A stretch of 64,000 nt of DNA from SIG575 sp045534165 (GCA_045534165.1 JAZSJD010000056.1:7805-71804); one strand, 5' to 3'; shown: positions 7,923 through 17,596, numbered from the stretch's first letter. Notes: generated by a model not told the origin, from the sequence alone. Translations and numbers: made by a program.

Positions 7923-10900
7923 TTAATAGATTGCACCCTGGTCGATTGTGCCTTCGAAGTTTGTATATGCATCAAGGATAACTGCGTCTGCTGCGTCAAC
8001 GTTTGCACTTGCGTCAAGGTTGAGAGCATACCACTGTGCACTGTAAGGTGCATAGTTAGCTGATGCATCATATACTGTGTAAAGGTCAAGGCAGATTGTA
8101 TCCATGATATCAACGATACCGTCGCCGTTAGCGTCACCGAAGATAACTACTTTGTATTCTTCAACAACTGCACCGTCTGTATCTTTAAGAACAAGTGTTG
8201 AACCAGTACCAACGCGACCTTCAACTACTGTCTGAACTTCAAGAGTACCGTTTTCATCTGAGTTAACGAAGTTGTTAAGAAGTGAATCAGGAGTAAGGTT
8301 AGTTGCGAGGTTGTAGATAAGAGCTACACCGTTAGCTTCTGATACTTTGATGTCATCCTTAATCTTATCGAGTTCAGGAACGATTGTTTCTACGAAATCG
8401 CTGAGACCTTCAAATGCTGCCTGAAGTTCTGCAAGAGCTTCATCGATATCTGCCTGGTAGTCAGCTGTCCAGATTCCATCGATCCAGTATTTTGCTTCTT
8501 CAAGAGCTGCATTGAATCTTGCTACAGTTTCATCTGAGTATGAAGATGTGTTTGTACCTTTAACTTCTTCATAGTACTCTTCGAGTGCTGATGTATCAGC
8601 AAGTTTAACTTCAAGTTTCATCATAGCATCAAGAAGGTTCTTTCTTGCTGCGTTAACCATTGACTGTTTAAGGTCAGGTGAGGGAAGATATGTATCTTCA
8701 TCATAGGGAAGAGTTTCGTAGATTTCATATGCATGGTCATATGCTTCTTCATATACTGCCCAAACTTCAGGATCGTAATCTCTCTTATTGTAGCCCTTTG
8801 AATCTGCAAGATAGAGAACGTTCATAAGATGTGACTGAACAGCTTCGTTCTGGTTCTCTGCTGCTTTAGCTGCATAGTATTCAATCTTATAAGCTGCGTC
8901 TGCATATTTCTTAGCTGTGTAAGAAGCAATTTCTGCCTGTGCTTCTGCAATAGCTTCAGCATCGCCTGCAGCCTGTGCTTCTGCCAACCATTCAACAGCA
9001 CCATTGTAACCGTCGATTACATCCCAAGCTTCGTCAATAGCTGCTTCAACTTTGTCGAATCTCCAGAGAACATAGTCAACTGATTCGTTCCAGTTAGCAC
9101 CGTTTGTATCGTATACATCGGGTTCTGCAAATACTTCATCCCAGTATTCGAGTTGTGCTTCGAGAGTTGCGAGTGAGTTAACGGGATATCCGCTGGGAGC
9201 TGCTACGATGTTGTAGCTATATTCGCTTTCATCGATAAGAAGGGGATTAAGGATGGGAAGAAGTGAATCCCAGAAATACTGATATCTACCAGCGTTGTAA
9301 AGACCAGCAAGAAGTCTTTCACCTGTGCCACCAAGGTTACCGTTCTGGATAATCTGGTCAACAGTTGTAAGAGATGTTGAGATCATAGCAGGCTGAGTAT
9401 TTCTTGCAACGATGATGTTAAGAACATTATTTACAATGTATACTACAAACTGCGGAATAGTCTTGTTAAGAAGGCTGTAATCAGCTTTGTAAAGGATGCT
9501 GAGGAAGTTTTCAAGGTCAAGGTTGAGGAGGCTGTTGAGGATCTTGTTCATAAGAAGATCGTAAGAACCTGTTGCGCCACCACCAAGAATCTTGTGAAGA
9601 GGAAGAACTGCGAATACAGTTTTGTCAATCTTTGTCCAGGGGCTGTCTGAATCTGAAACGCCACAACCCTTGAAGAAACCACCGAAGTTGTTATCCTGAA
9701 GAGCCCAGTTAACAACAACGTTAAGGAACTGATCTACACCTGAACCGTACTGAATTTCGATGGGAAGCGCACCGTTAAGGTAGTAAGCACCGATATCAGC
9801 GAGCATATAGAGAGCATAGTCTGTGCCCCATTCTGCATAGCCGTATTCAACTTCTTCCATATAGTTGATGGGAAGGAAGTCTGCTGCGATTGAGTAAACA
9901 ACGTAGCAAGCTACCTGACCAAGATTGTCAAGAGGAAGGGGTTCGCCGTATGTATCTTCCCAGAGAACGTAAGGCATTTCTGAACGGATGAACTGTTTTG
10001 CAACGTAAGCTACTTTACCCTGAAGGTCAAGGTCTTCAAATTCGTCCTGTTCGATGAAATCTGATGTTGCGGGAAGAATAAGTGTGCCGAGTTCTTTATA
10101 AACGATTTCAAGAGCTTTATCAAGGTTCTGCTCAAGTTTGTCGTTACCACCGTCTACCCAGAATTTTTCACCTGTCCAAACCTGTTCAAATACTACATAG
10201 AGGAAGTGGTTAAGTTCAGCAACGATACCATTTTTGCTATCGTACTGACCCCATACATAGTTGTCGAGGTTAAGGTTAGAAATGTTGATATAATCCCATG
10301 CGGGGTGGGGATTTTCTGCCTTCATTTCATCAAGAAGAGTTCCGAGATCATTCTTGATAAAGGGAATAACGATATCTTTTGTTGCAGCATTAGCAGCGTT
10401 TTCGATAATACCCCAGATTGTCTGAGTGTTGATGTTTGTTTTGCCTGCCATTGAGGGAAGGAAGCCTTCTTCAATGTCACCATCAGCTGCTGTACCGCCG
10501 AGAAGGATTACATCTACTGCATGCTGAAGGATCTGGTCAGCATTCCAGTTGGTACGTCCATTGTCAGGATCATAAGATTCATCAACCATCGCCTCATAGA
10601 GCATATCTATAACCATTTCATAAACATTGAAATCAAGGTCAACGAATGAACCAATGATACCAAGGTCAAGGTCACCTCTGAGGAGATTACCTACGATGCC
10701 TCTGTTCTCGTTGAGGAAATAGAGAAGTTCATAAAGGATGTTGAGGTCAGTTTTACCACCTGAAGTTCTTCTTGTTGAGGGAAGAGCATCAAAGTCGAGG
10801 TCAGCAACGTCACCACCAACAATACCTTTAAGACCTTTAATACTGTCGAGTGTGTTCAACGCATTATCAACACTTGTGATGTCGATCTTAAGAACAACTG

Positions 10901-11120
10901 CGTCGATATAGAGGTCATCTCTCATATCGTAGAGCATTGCATCTACATAGTCGAGAAGCTGAGAACCTCTCTGTGCTGTTGAAAGCACGGGGCTTTCATG
11001 TAAATCGTATGATGCGGGATTCGCATAGCTTGTGTATGCAGCACTTGCGCCGATGCTGACTGTTGAGAAAGCAAGGAGCATTACAAGAAGCATGCACAAC
11101 ATTTTTTTGGCTTGTTTCAT
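7923..11120 (-). CDS. Large secreted protein with FIVAR-like repeats and C-terminal dockerin-like domain
   Basis: The ATG at 11120 is preferred over the in-frame start at 11153 because GGAGGTG (11129-11135) precedes it; the product is then 1065 aa. A signal peptide (MKQAKKMLCMLLVMLLAF... ending near GASA) marks export. Residues ~25-600 are an Asp/Leu-rich alpha-helical region of unknown fold. Residues ~700-920 are Ala/Glu-rich helical segments resembling FIVAR modules (repeated ALEEAK and EALAELQAAFEGL type motifs). The last ~75 residues contain a dockerin-like calcium loop, GDANGDGIVDIMD, and a second, weaker one around NLDASANVDAADAVIL. This suggests docking to a cohesin or a surface scaffold. 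No catalytic domain was recognised. Own promoter with a ~140-nt leader, own terminator. Confidence 0.75.
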   Translation of the reverse strand: MKQAKKMLCMLLVMLLAFSTVSIGASAAYTSYANPASYDLHESPVLSTAQRGSQLLDYVDAMLYDMRDDLYIDAVVLKIDITSVDNALNTLDSIKGLKGIVGGDVADLDFDALPSTRRTSGGKTDLNILYELLYFLNENRGIVGNLLRGDLDLGIIGSFVDLDFNVYEMVIDMLYEAMVDESYDPDNGRTNWNADQILQHAVDVILLGGTAADGDIEEGFLPSMAGKTNINTQTIWGIIENAANAATKDIVIPFIKNDLGTLLDEMKAENPHPAWDYINISNLNLDNYVWGQYDSKNGIVAELNHFLYVVFEQVWTGEKFWVDGGNDKLEQNLDKALEIVYKELGTLILPATSDFIEQDEFEDLDLQGKVAYVAKQFIRSEMPYVLWEDTYGEPLPLDNLGQVACYVVYSIAADFLPINYMEEVEYGYAEWGTDYALYMLADIGAYYLNGALPIEIQYGSGVDQFLNVVVNWALQDNNFGGFFKGCGVSDSDSPWTKIDKTVFAVLPLHKILGGGATGSYDLLMNKILNSLLNLDLENFLSILYKADYSLLNKTIPQFVVYIVNNVLNIIVARNTQPAMISTSLTTVDQIIQNGNLGGTGERLLAGLYNAGRYQYFWDSLLPILNPLLIDESEYSYNIVAAPSGYPVNSLATLEAQLEYWDEVFAEPDVYDTNGANWNESVDYVLWRFDKVEAAIDEAWDVIDGYNGAVEWLAEAQAAGDAEAIAEAQAEIASYTAKKYADAAYKIEYYAAKAAENQNEAVQSHLMNVLYLADSKGYNKRDYDPEVWAVYEEAYDHAYEIYETLPYDEDTYLPSPDLKQSMVNAARKNLLDAMMKLEVKLADTSALEEYYEEVKGTNTSSYSDETVARFNAALEEAKYWIDGIWTADYQADIDEALAELQAAFEGLSDFVETIVPELDKIKDDIKVSEANGVALIYNLATNLTPDSLLNNFVNSDENGTLEVQTVVEGRVGTGSTLVLKDTDGAVVEEYKVVIFGDANGDGIVDIMDTICLDLYTVYDASANYAPYSAQWYALNLDASANVDAADAVILDAYTNFEGTIDQGAIY

Positions 11121-11267
11121 TTTGAAAACACCTCCGTAAAAATTACCCGTCATTACGTTCAGACGGGCTAAACGTGTGACTTATACTGCAAAGTTTGTAA
11201 CAATACTTTAGAGCCCAAAAAGGGCAGAACTTACTAAAAGCAGATGTCCACACTACTTCGCAGTATC

Positions 11268-11296
11268 ATCTTACCATAGGTTTACAAAAAAGTAAA
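11268..11296 (-). promoter_or_regulatory. Promoter with long structured leader for the FIVAR/dockerin gene
   Basis: Minus strand: -35 TTTACT (11291-11296), 17-bp spacer, -10 TAAGAT (11268-11273). The leader to the ATG at 11120 is ~140 nt and includes a GCCC-TTTTT-GGGC hairpin and a CCCGTC..GACGGG hairpin. No riboswitch class was recognised. Confidence 0.55.
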
Positions 11297-11400
11297 GAGT
11301 AAATTTATAAAAAATTATTAATTTTGTCAGTTTTCATTAAAAGTAGCAGACGAATATATGCAAATCATCAAAAAATTGCAGTGCTACATTAAAAAAGAAA

Positions 11401-11429
11401 ATACCGCACCGGTTTTGCCGATGCGGTAT
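11401..11429 (-). terminator. Terminator of the beta-helix gene / GRE operon
   Basis: ATACCGCA/TGCGGTAT stem extended inward by CGG/CCG, followed on the minus strand by a T-rich run (ATTTTCTTTTTT). Confidence 0.85.
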
Positions 11430-11459
11430 GAATTTTATTCTATGCTTACTGCTTTTAAA

Positions 11460-13019
11460 TTAAGCAAAGAGATTTTCAAAGAAGTTTTTGATAACTGCAA
11501 AGATGTAGTTGAAGAAGTCAACAAAATCACTTACAATTTCAGTTGTTGCATCTGCACCGGCACCCTGGTCAGCACCAATGTTGATTGATGAACCGATTTC
11601 GTTACCGTAGAAGTCTGTTGTACCCATATCGTCTTCAACCTTAACACCTGCGCCAAGGCAAGCAGACTGAGTTGAAAGTCTGTAGTTATCGATAGGATCC
11701 TGACCTTCTGTCATACCATCAAATGCGTTAGCAAATTTGGGGTTCTTTTTGATTGAGTTTTTATCGCCTTTACTTGTCCAGTAGTAGCAGTTAGCTTCAC
11801 CGTCAGCAACTTTAACTTTTTCGCCAATAAGCATTGCGAAAATGTTGTTTTTAGCTGTTGCGATTTCAAGTGCGCTTGCGTTTACGAATGTGTTGTTGTA
11901 AACAAGAACGCCTTCGCCGATTGCGCCTGTGCCGTCGCCATCAGAAACGTTGAAACGAACTTTACCTGTTGACTCTGCAAAGTTTACGAATGATACGTTG
12001 TATGTTGAGAACATTTTTTCTACAACTGCATCTTTTGATTTTACAACTTTAACAACTGCAACTGCTGTGCCGTCATAGTTCTGAGCTTTTGTAAGTGTAC
12101 CAACGTTTGTTGCTTTACCGCCTGATACAAGAACATCGTCTGCACCGTTGAGGATAACAGCTGCTTCGTTGATGTTTGTGAAGTTAGAGTTGAGAATTGA
12201 AACACCTGATGTTGCAACGGGAGCTACAGGTTCTTCTGCTTCTTCACCTTCTGCAGCGGGTTCTTCAACTTCAAGTTTTGTGCTGTCTACTACAACACCT
12301 GCACGACAGTTTTCAAATACACAACCGTCAACTGTGATGTCTGTGTTACCTTCGCCAATAAGAAGAGCTGAACCTTTTGCAAGGATGTTAGCTGTTTCCA
12401 TTTCGGGGAATGTTTCTGTACCATCTTCTGCTACTGAAGGAAGTTCATAGTCTGTGTAGCCTACTTCTTTGAACTCAACGTTTTTGAATGTAACGTTTGC
12501 GCTGTTTTCAACTTTAACACCGCTATAGATAGATTTGTTTACACCAAGACCTTCAATTGTTACATATTCGCAATCTTTGATAAGAATTGCGGGTGCTTCT
12601 TTTGCAAGGTCTACGCTTGAGAATACAGGTTTTGCTGAGTTTGCGTCTTTTAATTTGAAGATAAATGGTGTTTCTGCTGTACCGATAAGACCTTCAATTT
12701 CAATTGCTGTTGTTGAACCACCTGCTACGATGATTTCAATTGCTGAATATTTGCCTGATGTAACGTCTTTGTTGATAGCAGGAATAACCTGTCTGCCGCC
12801 ACGGCCTTCAAGGTCGAAACATGTGAAAGCAAGTGCATTTGCTTCGTTTTTACCTTTTGAACCGCCGAGTGCTGTCTGTGTGCCTCTTGTACCACCAACC
12901 CAGTATGTGCATACGGGCAGTGTTTCTTCTTCTGTTGTTTCGCCTTCAGCGAATGCCATTACGCTGAACATTGAAGCAACCATCAAAATTGCCAATAAAA
13001 TTGATAATACTTTTTTCAT
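11460..13019 (-). CDS. Secreted right-handed beta-helix protein with amphipathic C-terminal tail
   Basis: A 519-aa protein with a signal peptide (MKKVLSILLAILMVASMFSV, AFA|EGE). The body has repeated coil patterns typical of parallel beta-helix (PbH1/pectate-lyase-fold) proteins, such as ILIKDCEYVTIEGL, VKVENSANVTFKNVEF and VSILNSNFTNINEA. Polysaccharide lyases share this fold, but no catalytic residues can be assigned. The C-terminus is an unusual aromatic helix, FFNYIFAVIKNFFENLFA, ending at the stop. The gene starts 30 nt after the FGGY kinase with a strong RBS (AAGGAGG) and no promoter between, so it is probably the last gene of the glycyl-radical operon. This could link an external polymer to the internal pathway. 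Confidence 0.78.
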   Translation of the reverse strand: MKKVLSILLAILMVASMFSVMAFAEGETTEEETLPVCTYWVGGTRGTQTALGGSKGKNEANALAFTCFDLEGRGGRQVIPAINKDVTSGKYSAIEIIVAGGSTTAIEIEGLIGTAETPFIFKLKDANSAKPVFSSVDLAKEAPAILIKDCEYVTIEGLGVNKSIYSGVKVENSANVTFKNVEFKEVGYTDYELPSVAEDGTETFPEMETANILAKGSALLIGEGNTDITVDGCVFENCRAGVVVDSTKLEVEEPAAEGEEAEEPVAPVATSGVSILNSNFTNINEAAVILNGADDVLVSGGKATNVGTLTKAQNYDGTAVAVVKVVKSKDAVVEKMFSTYNVSFVNFAESTGKVRFNVSDGDGTGAIGEGVLVYNNTFVNASALEIATAKNNIFAMLIGEKVKVADGEANCYYWTSKGDKNSIKKNPKFANAFDGMTEGQDPIDNYRLSTQSACLGAGVKVEDDMGTTDFYGNEIGSSINIGADQGAGADATTEIVSDFVDFFNYIFAVIKNFFENLFA

Positions 13020-13049
13020 TTGGATTTTTCCTCCTTTTAAATTTGTCAG

Positions 13050-14414
13050 TTAATCTTCATACTGAATTAACTGTAACGCACTTTGTATCGTATCATAAAT
13101 TCCGGCTGATGTCAAGGAAAAAATAGCACTTCCATAAGCAGCCTCTTCCTTATGCTTCGGTATTTTCAAAGTCATACCGAAAGTTTGTGAAACGATACGT
13201 CTGAGTGTTGCGTTTTTTCTGATTCCGTTGCCTGATGCTATTAATTGACAAGGTCTTTCTTCACAGACGGAGATGCCTTTCTCATACATTGAGTGAAGTT
13301 CATCTGCCATTCCGTGCATAACTCCGTAAACCAGGTGTCCCGGTGTGAAATTATCGATTCCCAGAGAAGTAATGCTTGCTCTCTCATCAGGGTTATCTCT
13401 TGTTCCGCAGAAAAGTGTTGAAAATTCAATGGGATTATCAACTTCATCATTTTCTGCAAGGAACTTGTCGATTCCTTTGTATGCAGAACCGCACTTCTCA
13501 CCTGTTACCAATTCAGCAGTTTTACGGAAAAATTCTTCAAGCAAAGCGAAAGCTCTGCCACCGCAAAGAGATGATCCGACCATAAGACGTTTTTCCTCAA
13601 CACAAGGTCTTATTTCAAGACCTTCTGCCGAAACATCTGATTTTGTTGCAAAAGAAATCTGGCTTCCTGTTCCGACATTTACCAGCAGACAACTTTCAAC
13701 ATCGCAAACAGAACCGAGAAAGCTTGCCTGGTTATCACCGATTGCAACGCTTACGGGGATTTTTCCGTCCTTTTTGCCGAGAATCATATTGTCTGATGTA
13801 ACTGCCGGAAACATTGATTTACTGAGTCCTGCTTTTTCAATTGCTTCTTCATCAAACTTTGCATTTTTTATGTCAAACAAGCCATAGCTTGCAGCATCTG
13901 ATGTGTGCATTACAGGTTTTTTAAGACCTGCAAGTTTCATTGCAGCATAATCGTGAATTGTGCAGATTGTAACAGCATTGGCAGGCACCATATTGTTTTC
14001 ATTATGATAAAAATATGTAGCTGCACCAAAACCTGATGCCATTTTATAACCTGTAAGCTCAGTAAGATACTGGGCATAGGTTTTACCGTCTTTATATATT
14101 TCGTTTGCAGAACCGTCCTGCCAGATATAAAGACCGCTGACTGCATCACCGTTTTCGTTAAGATACACAAGACCGTGCATCTGCCCTGTTACGCCGATTG
14201 AAACTATATCGTCAAATTCAGAACACAAACTGTCAACAGTTTCTAAAGCTTTCTGCAAAATCTGTTCAGGGTTCTGAATTTTTTCAAAAGGTTTTACATT
14301 TTCAACAAATGTATCATTGGGAAGAGTCACACTTCTGATTACTTCCCCTGTCTTTGCATCAATTACAATTGCACAGACAGTAGTTGTTCCTATATCAAGA
14401 CCTATGGTTTTCAT
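13050..14414 (-). CDS. FGGY-family carbohydrate kinase, sedoheptulokinase-like
   Basis: A 454-aa FGGY kinase. The N-terminal phosphate-1 loop is GLDIGTTTVCAIVID. GVTGQMHGLVY and IWQDGSANE form the sugar-binding region, with IGDNQASFLG further on. VNVGTGSQISF is phosphate-2 and LCGGRAFALLEEFF follows. The GQMHG plus CGGRA combination resembles sedoheptulokinase-type members more than xylulokinase or glycerol kinase. It lies 3 nt after the glycyl radical enzyme, so it most likely phosphorylates the substrate or product of that enzyme. Known neighbours of this kind make sugar phosphates for a radical C-O lyase. The substrate itself is not readable. Confidence 0.85.
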   Translation of the reverse strand: MKTIGLDIGTTTVCAIVIDAKTGEVIRSVTLPNDTFVENVKPFEKIQNPEQILQKALETVDSLCSEFDDIVSIGVTGQMHGLVYLNENGDAVSGLYIWQDGSANEIYKDGKTYAQYLTELTGYKMASGFGAATYFYHNENNMVPANAVTICTIHDYAAMKLAGLKKPVMHTSDAASYGLFDIKNAKFDEEAIEKAGLSKSMFPAVTSDNMILGKKDGKIPVSVAIGDNQASFLGSVCDVESCLLVNVGTGSQISFATKSDVSAEGLEIRPCVEEKRLMVGSSLCGGRAFALLEEFFRKTAELVTGEKCGSAYKGIDKFLAENDEVDNPIEFSTLFCGTRDNPDERASITSLGIDNFTPGHLVYGVMHGMADELHSMYEKGISVCEERPCQLIASGNGIRKNATLRRIVSQTFGMTLKIPKHKEEAAYGSAIFSLTSAGIYDTIQSALQLIQYED

Positions 14415-14417
14415 ACA

Positions 14418-16790
14418 TTATAACCTCGTTGACTCAAGGTCAAGACGTTTGATAATATCCTGCTGAATTGCAGGTGACAAATCAAGGAAGTTTACGAATG
14501 TTCCGTGGATACGCATAATGTAAACTCCGCTTGGTGCATATTTCTGGGGGTCAGCAAGAACTTTTCTCAAAGTTTCGGGAGTTGTTACATTCACATATAA
14601 ATAGAAAGGAGCAATATCTTCGTTAAGATCGTTGAAGAAAAGAGGAGCAATTACTCTTTCACCGAATTCCGCGCCCTTATCTTCATATTCTTTGCCTGAG
14701 AAGAATTTAGGATCAACACCGAAGTGAGAAGCATAACCGCCACAGAATTTTTCAAAGGGAAGTTTGAAAGTTGACAACATTCTGAAACCGAGACCTGAGC
14801 CTGCTTCACCATAAAGCGGGTCAACACCGTAGCCTAACTGCTCACGTGCTTTTCTTCCGTCAGGAGTTGCACCAACCCAATAACCGTAAGTAAGGTGTGT
14901 TGAGGGACTTGACCAGTCAGGACGGAAAGGATTGCCGAGATAGTTTTTCTTTGAAGAAATCATATCAGAAATCTTTGATGCGATTTCTGCAGCCTCTCTG
15001 TCAACTACAACATTGTTGTTACCGAACTTGGGACAGGAAGAAAGATATTCTCTTAATTCTTCTTCACCTTCAAAATTATTTCTCAATGCATTGAGAAGTC
15101 TTTCTGCATCATCAGGATAATCTTTAAGGAAACAATCAATTGCAACGAAAGAGTCTGCAATGATTGAAAGTCCGTGGATAAGACATCCGCTTCCGTTATA
15201 TTTTGTTCCCTGCTCTTTTGTATCACGCATATCGATGCCTGTTTCAACACCACCCATAAATACACTGAGGAAAGGAACGGGAAGTTCTGCAATTGCAATT
15301 GATGCACCATTTGCTGCATCACACATTTTATCTGCAAAATAATCTGCATTTTTATAAAATTCTTCTCTGATATTCTGGAGAAGTTTTTTAGCATCTGTTT
15401 CAGTTGTAACAGTATCAATTTTCTTACCTGTAATTGTTGAACAACCATTATTCAAAACAAGTTCAAGTATTTTCGGTAAATTAAACCATGAGTTTGTAGT
15501 GTTGCCGTTATCTTTACCCATAATAAGTGGTTCCTGACAACCTGCAACAGAATAATCTTCAAGATCTTCTGCATCTTTGCCTGCATTTTTAAGAACTGCA
15601 AAAAGTGCATCATCATTGAAAAGAGATGGAGTGAGCACACCGGGAGTGAAGAAGAATTTACCCATTTCACGATACATTTCTTTTGGTGTGTTTTTATGTA
15701 ATTTTGCTGAAAGAATCGGCTGAGGAAGATTCATATCGTAATATGCATCCATCAAAGCAAAAGATGTTTCGTTTGTAAGATCAGAACCATCATTTGATTT
15801 GCCACCTACAAGAACACTTTGTGAAATCGCCCAGCTTCTGTCTGCAACATTGAAGAATACAAGAAAATGCTTAAGAAGAGATGCTGTTGTTTCTCTGTCT
15901 TCGCCACTCATCTGTCTGTAAGGTTCAAAAATCCTGTCAGCGTTACCAACTGAGAAAGCAAAGGGATTGGGAGCTTGTTCAAGACACATTACCTGCCACA
16001 AAAGCATAAATGACTGAATTGCTTCGTATAAACTTTCTGCTCCTTTTGCCGGAACTTTTCTGAGTGTTTTGGCAAGAAGTTCAAGCTGAGCTTTTCTCTC
16101 ATCATCAGCTTCTGCTATTTTGCTTTCTGCAATTTCTGCATATCTTTCCGCAAGACGTTTTGTACTTTCAAGTGTAATGATAAATGACTGATAATTTGTT
16201 TTCTTTTTCTCGTTTGTTTCAGTTGAAAGTTTCTCATTAATATCAGCAATTATTTTATCAAGACCATATTTAAGAACAGGTCTGAAATCCGGAATAAGGT
16301 GACCTGTTACCTGCTCAATAAAGAATGCCACTTCCCCTGTGTAATCTTCATATTTATCATACATTTCCATAAGAGTTCTTACATAGTCTGTTTTCTTTGT
16401 AAATTCTCTTACTGCGTCGATTCTCTCTTTAGGGAATTCGTCGTTAGGTTCAATATCGTTATAAACTGCAGTAGGATCGCAATAACCTGAAAAAGTTTCA
16501 ACACGGAAAGCAGGATTGATAAGAGCATAACTTCTTGCAAAAGCATCACGCTGTGTGCCTGCAAAAACTGCATTATCGCTGATCGAAAGAGGAAGTCTTT
16601 CTATAATTGCTTCCAATTCTTTTGCAGCTCTCATTTCTTTATCAAGAGATGCAAATTCTTCGCTGTGAAGATATGCAGTTTCCCTTGCAATAAGCCATCC
16701 GTCAAGGCGCATAAGGCTTCTTTCTTCTTTAAAAAGAGCTTTTGCTTTTTCTGTGATTTCATTCTGTTTGTAAATTTCTTTTACTTTCAT
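14418..16790 (-). CDS. Glycyl radical enzyme (PFL-like), eliminase/dehydratase type
   Basis: A 790-aa member of the pyruvate formate-lyase superfamily. The active-site loop is VAGCQEPL, with thiyl Cys418 and Glu420. The Cys-x-Glu pattern is shared by glycerol dehydratase, choline lyase and other C-O/C-N/C-S cleaving members and is not the Cys-Cys of true PFL. The C-terminal radical loop is IMRIHGTFVNF with presumed Gly763; the usual motif has Tyr after the Gly (RVxGYxxxF), here Thr. The downstream QQDIIKR matches PFL. Kinase downstream and activase upstream. E. coli YbiW/PflD-type anhydrohexitol-phosphate lyases are the best functional precedent I can recall, but the substrate is an inference. 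Confidence 0.9.
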   Translation of the reverse strand: MKVKEIYKQNEITEKAKALFKEERSLMRLDGWLIARETAYLHSEEFASLDKEMRAAKELEAIIERLPLSISDNAVFAGTQRDAFARSYALINPAFRVETFSGYCDPTAVYNDIEPNDEFPKERIDAVREFTKKTDYVRTLMEMYDKYEDYTGEVAFFIEQVTGHLIPDFRPVLKYGLDKIIADINEKLSTETNEKKKTNYQSFIITLESTKRLAERYAEIAESKIAEADDERKAQLELLAKTLRKVPAKGAESLYEAIQSFMLLWQVMCLEQAPNPFAFSVGNADRIFEPYRQMSGEDRETTASLLKHFLVFFNVADRSWAISQSVLVGGKSNDGSDLTNETSFALMDAYYDMNLPQPILSAKLHKNTPKEMYREMGKFFFTPGVLTPSLFNDDALFAVLKNAGKDAEDLEDYSVAGCQEPLIMGKDNGNTTNSWFNLPKILELVLNNGCSTITGKKIDTVTTETDAKKLLQNIREEFYKNADYFADKMCDAANGASIAIAELPVPFLSVFMGGVETGIDMRDTKEQGTKYNGSGCLIHGLSIIADSFVAIDCFLKDYPDDAERLLNALRNNFEGEEELREYLSSCPKFGNNNVVVDREAAEIASKISDMISSKKNYLGNPFRPDWSSPSTHLTYGYWVGATPDGRKAREQLGYGVDPLYGEAGSGLGFRMLSTFKLPFEKFCGGYASHFGVDPKFFSGKEYEDKGAEFGERVIAPLFFNDLNEDIAPFYLYVNVTTPETLRKVLADPQKYAPSGVYIMRIHGTFVNFLDLSPAIQQDIIKRLDLESTRL

Positions 16791-16805
16791 CTGAATCTCT
16801 CCAAT

Positions 16806-17564
16806 TTATGTTTTTATTATGGAAATTCCGTTCTGTTTAAGAACGCTGACAAAATTTTCATATTCTTCGTCTGTTACATGAGCATCAGACATTTTATATT
16901 CCATTGAACATTGAAGCCATTTATCTTTACCGTATTCGTGATATCTTAAAACTTCAACATCAATTTTCTCATTGTCAAAAGATTTAATGAGTTCTGCAAA
17001 TTTTTCAGCATCTTCCTCTGAAGAATTAAATCCGCCTACAAGAGGAATGTGTATGAGAAGCTGGTTTCTCTTCTTGCAGATTTCTTTTATGTTACTCAGC
17101 GTTGTTTCGTTTGATGTGCCGATTACTGCTTTGTGTTTTTCATTATCATAATGTTTTATATCAACTATCATATAATCGATTAAATCAGACAATTCGCAAA
17201 AACGAGGATGTGAAGCATTTGTTTCAATCGCTGTATTTATGCCTGTCTCTTTACATTTCAAAAGCAATTCTTTCAACGCATCAAACTGAACAGTAGGCTC
17301 ACCACCTGTGAAAGTTACACCGCCACCTGAAAACATCAGCATTTTTCCTGACAATATTTCTTCAAAAACATCCTCAACTTCATGCTCTGTGCAGGAAAGC
17401 GTTTCTTTGCCATCCTTTATCATTTTTGTTCCGTTCACAGCAATGCTTTCCGGGTTGGAACACCAGGGACAGAAAAAATTGCACCCTTGCAGATGATAAA
17501 CAAGTCTATTGCCGGGTCCGTCCTGAGAAAAATTGAAACCTTTATGTAAAACTTTAATTTTCAT
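16806..17564 (-). CDS. Glycyl radical enzyme activase (radical SAM, PflA-like short form)
   Basis: A 252-aa radical SAM protein. C28-x3-C32-x2-C35 (GCNFFCPWC) binds the [4Fe-4S] cluster. DGPGNR (residues 15-20) is the activase signature and TGGEP the SAM motif. There is no extra ferredoxin-like Cys insertion after the first cluster, so it resembles E. coli PflA and not the long activases of most dehydratase-type GREs. It lies 15 nt upstream of the GRE it presumably activates by abstracting H from the glycine. First gene of the operon, with a clear promoter. Confidence 0.93.
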   Translation of the reverse strand: MKIKVLHKGFNFSQDGPGNRLVYHLQGCNFFCPWCSNPESIAVNGTKMIKDGKETLSCTEHEVEDVFEEILSGKMLMFSGGGVTFTGGEPTVQFDALKELLLKCKETGINTAIETNASHPRFCELSDLIDYMIVDIKHYDNEKHKAVIGTSNETTLSNIKEICKKRNQLLIHIPLVGGFNSSEEDAEKFAELIKSFDNEKIDVEVLRYHEYGKDKWLQCSMEYKMSDAHVTDEEYENFVSVLKQNGISIIKT

Positions 17565-17596
17565 TAAACTTCACCATACTAACCTATTATAACTGA

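Noticed and set aside
11121..11260. Known riboswitch in the long leader
   Set aside because: Hairpins are present, but none of the conserved cores I know (TPP, cobalamin, SAM, FMN, c-di-GMP) is recognisable.
14418..16790. True pyruvate formate-lyase
   Set aside because: The active site is GCQEP, not the Cys-Cys pair, and a sugar kinase is in the operon.
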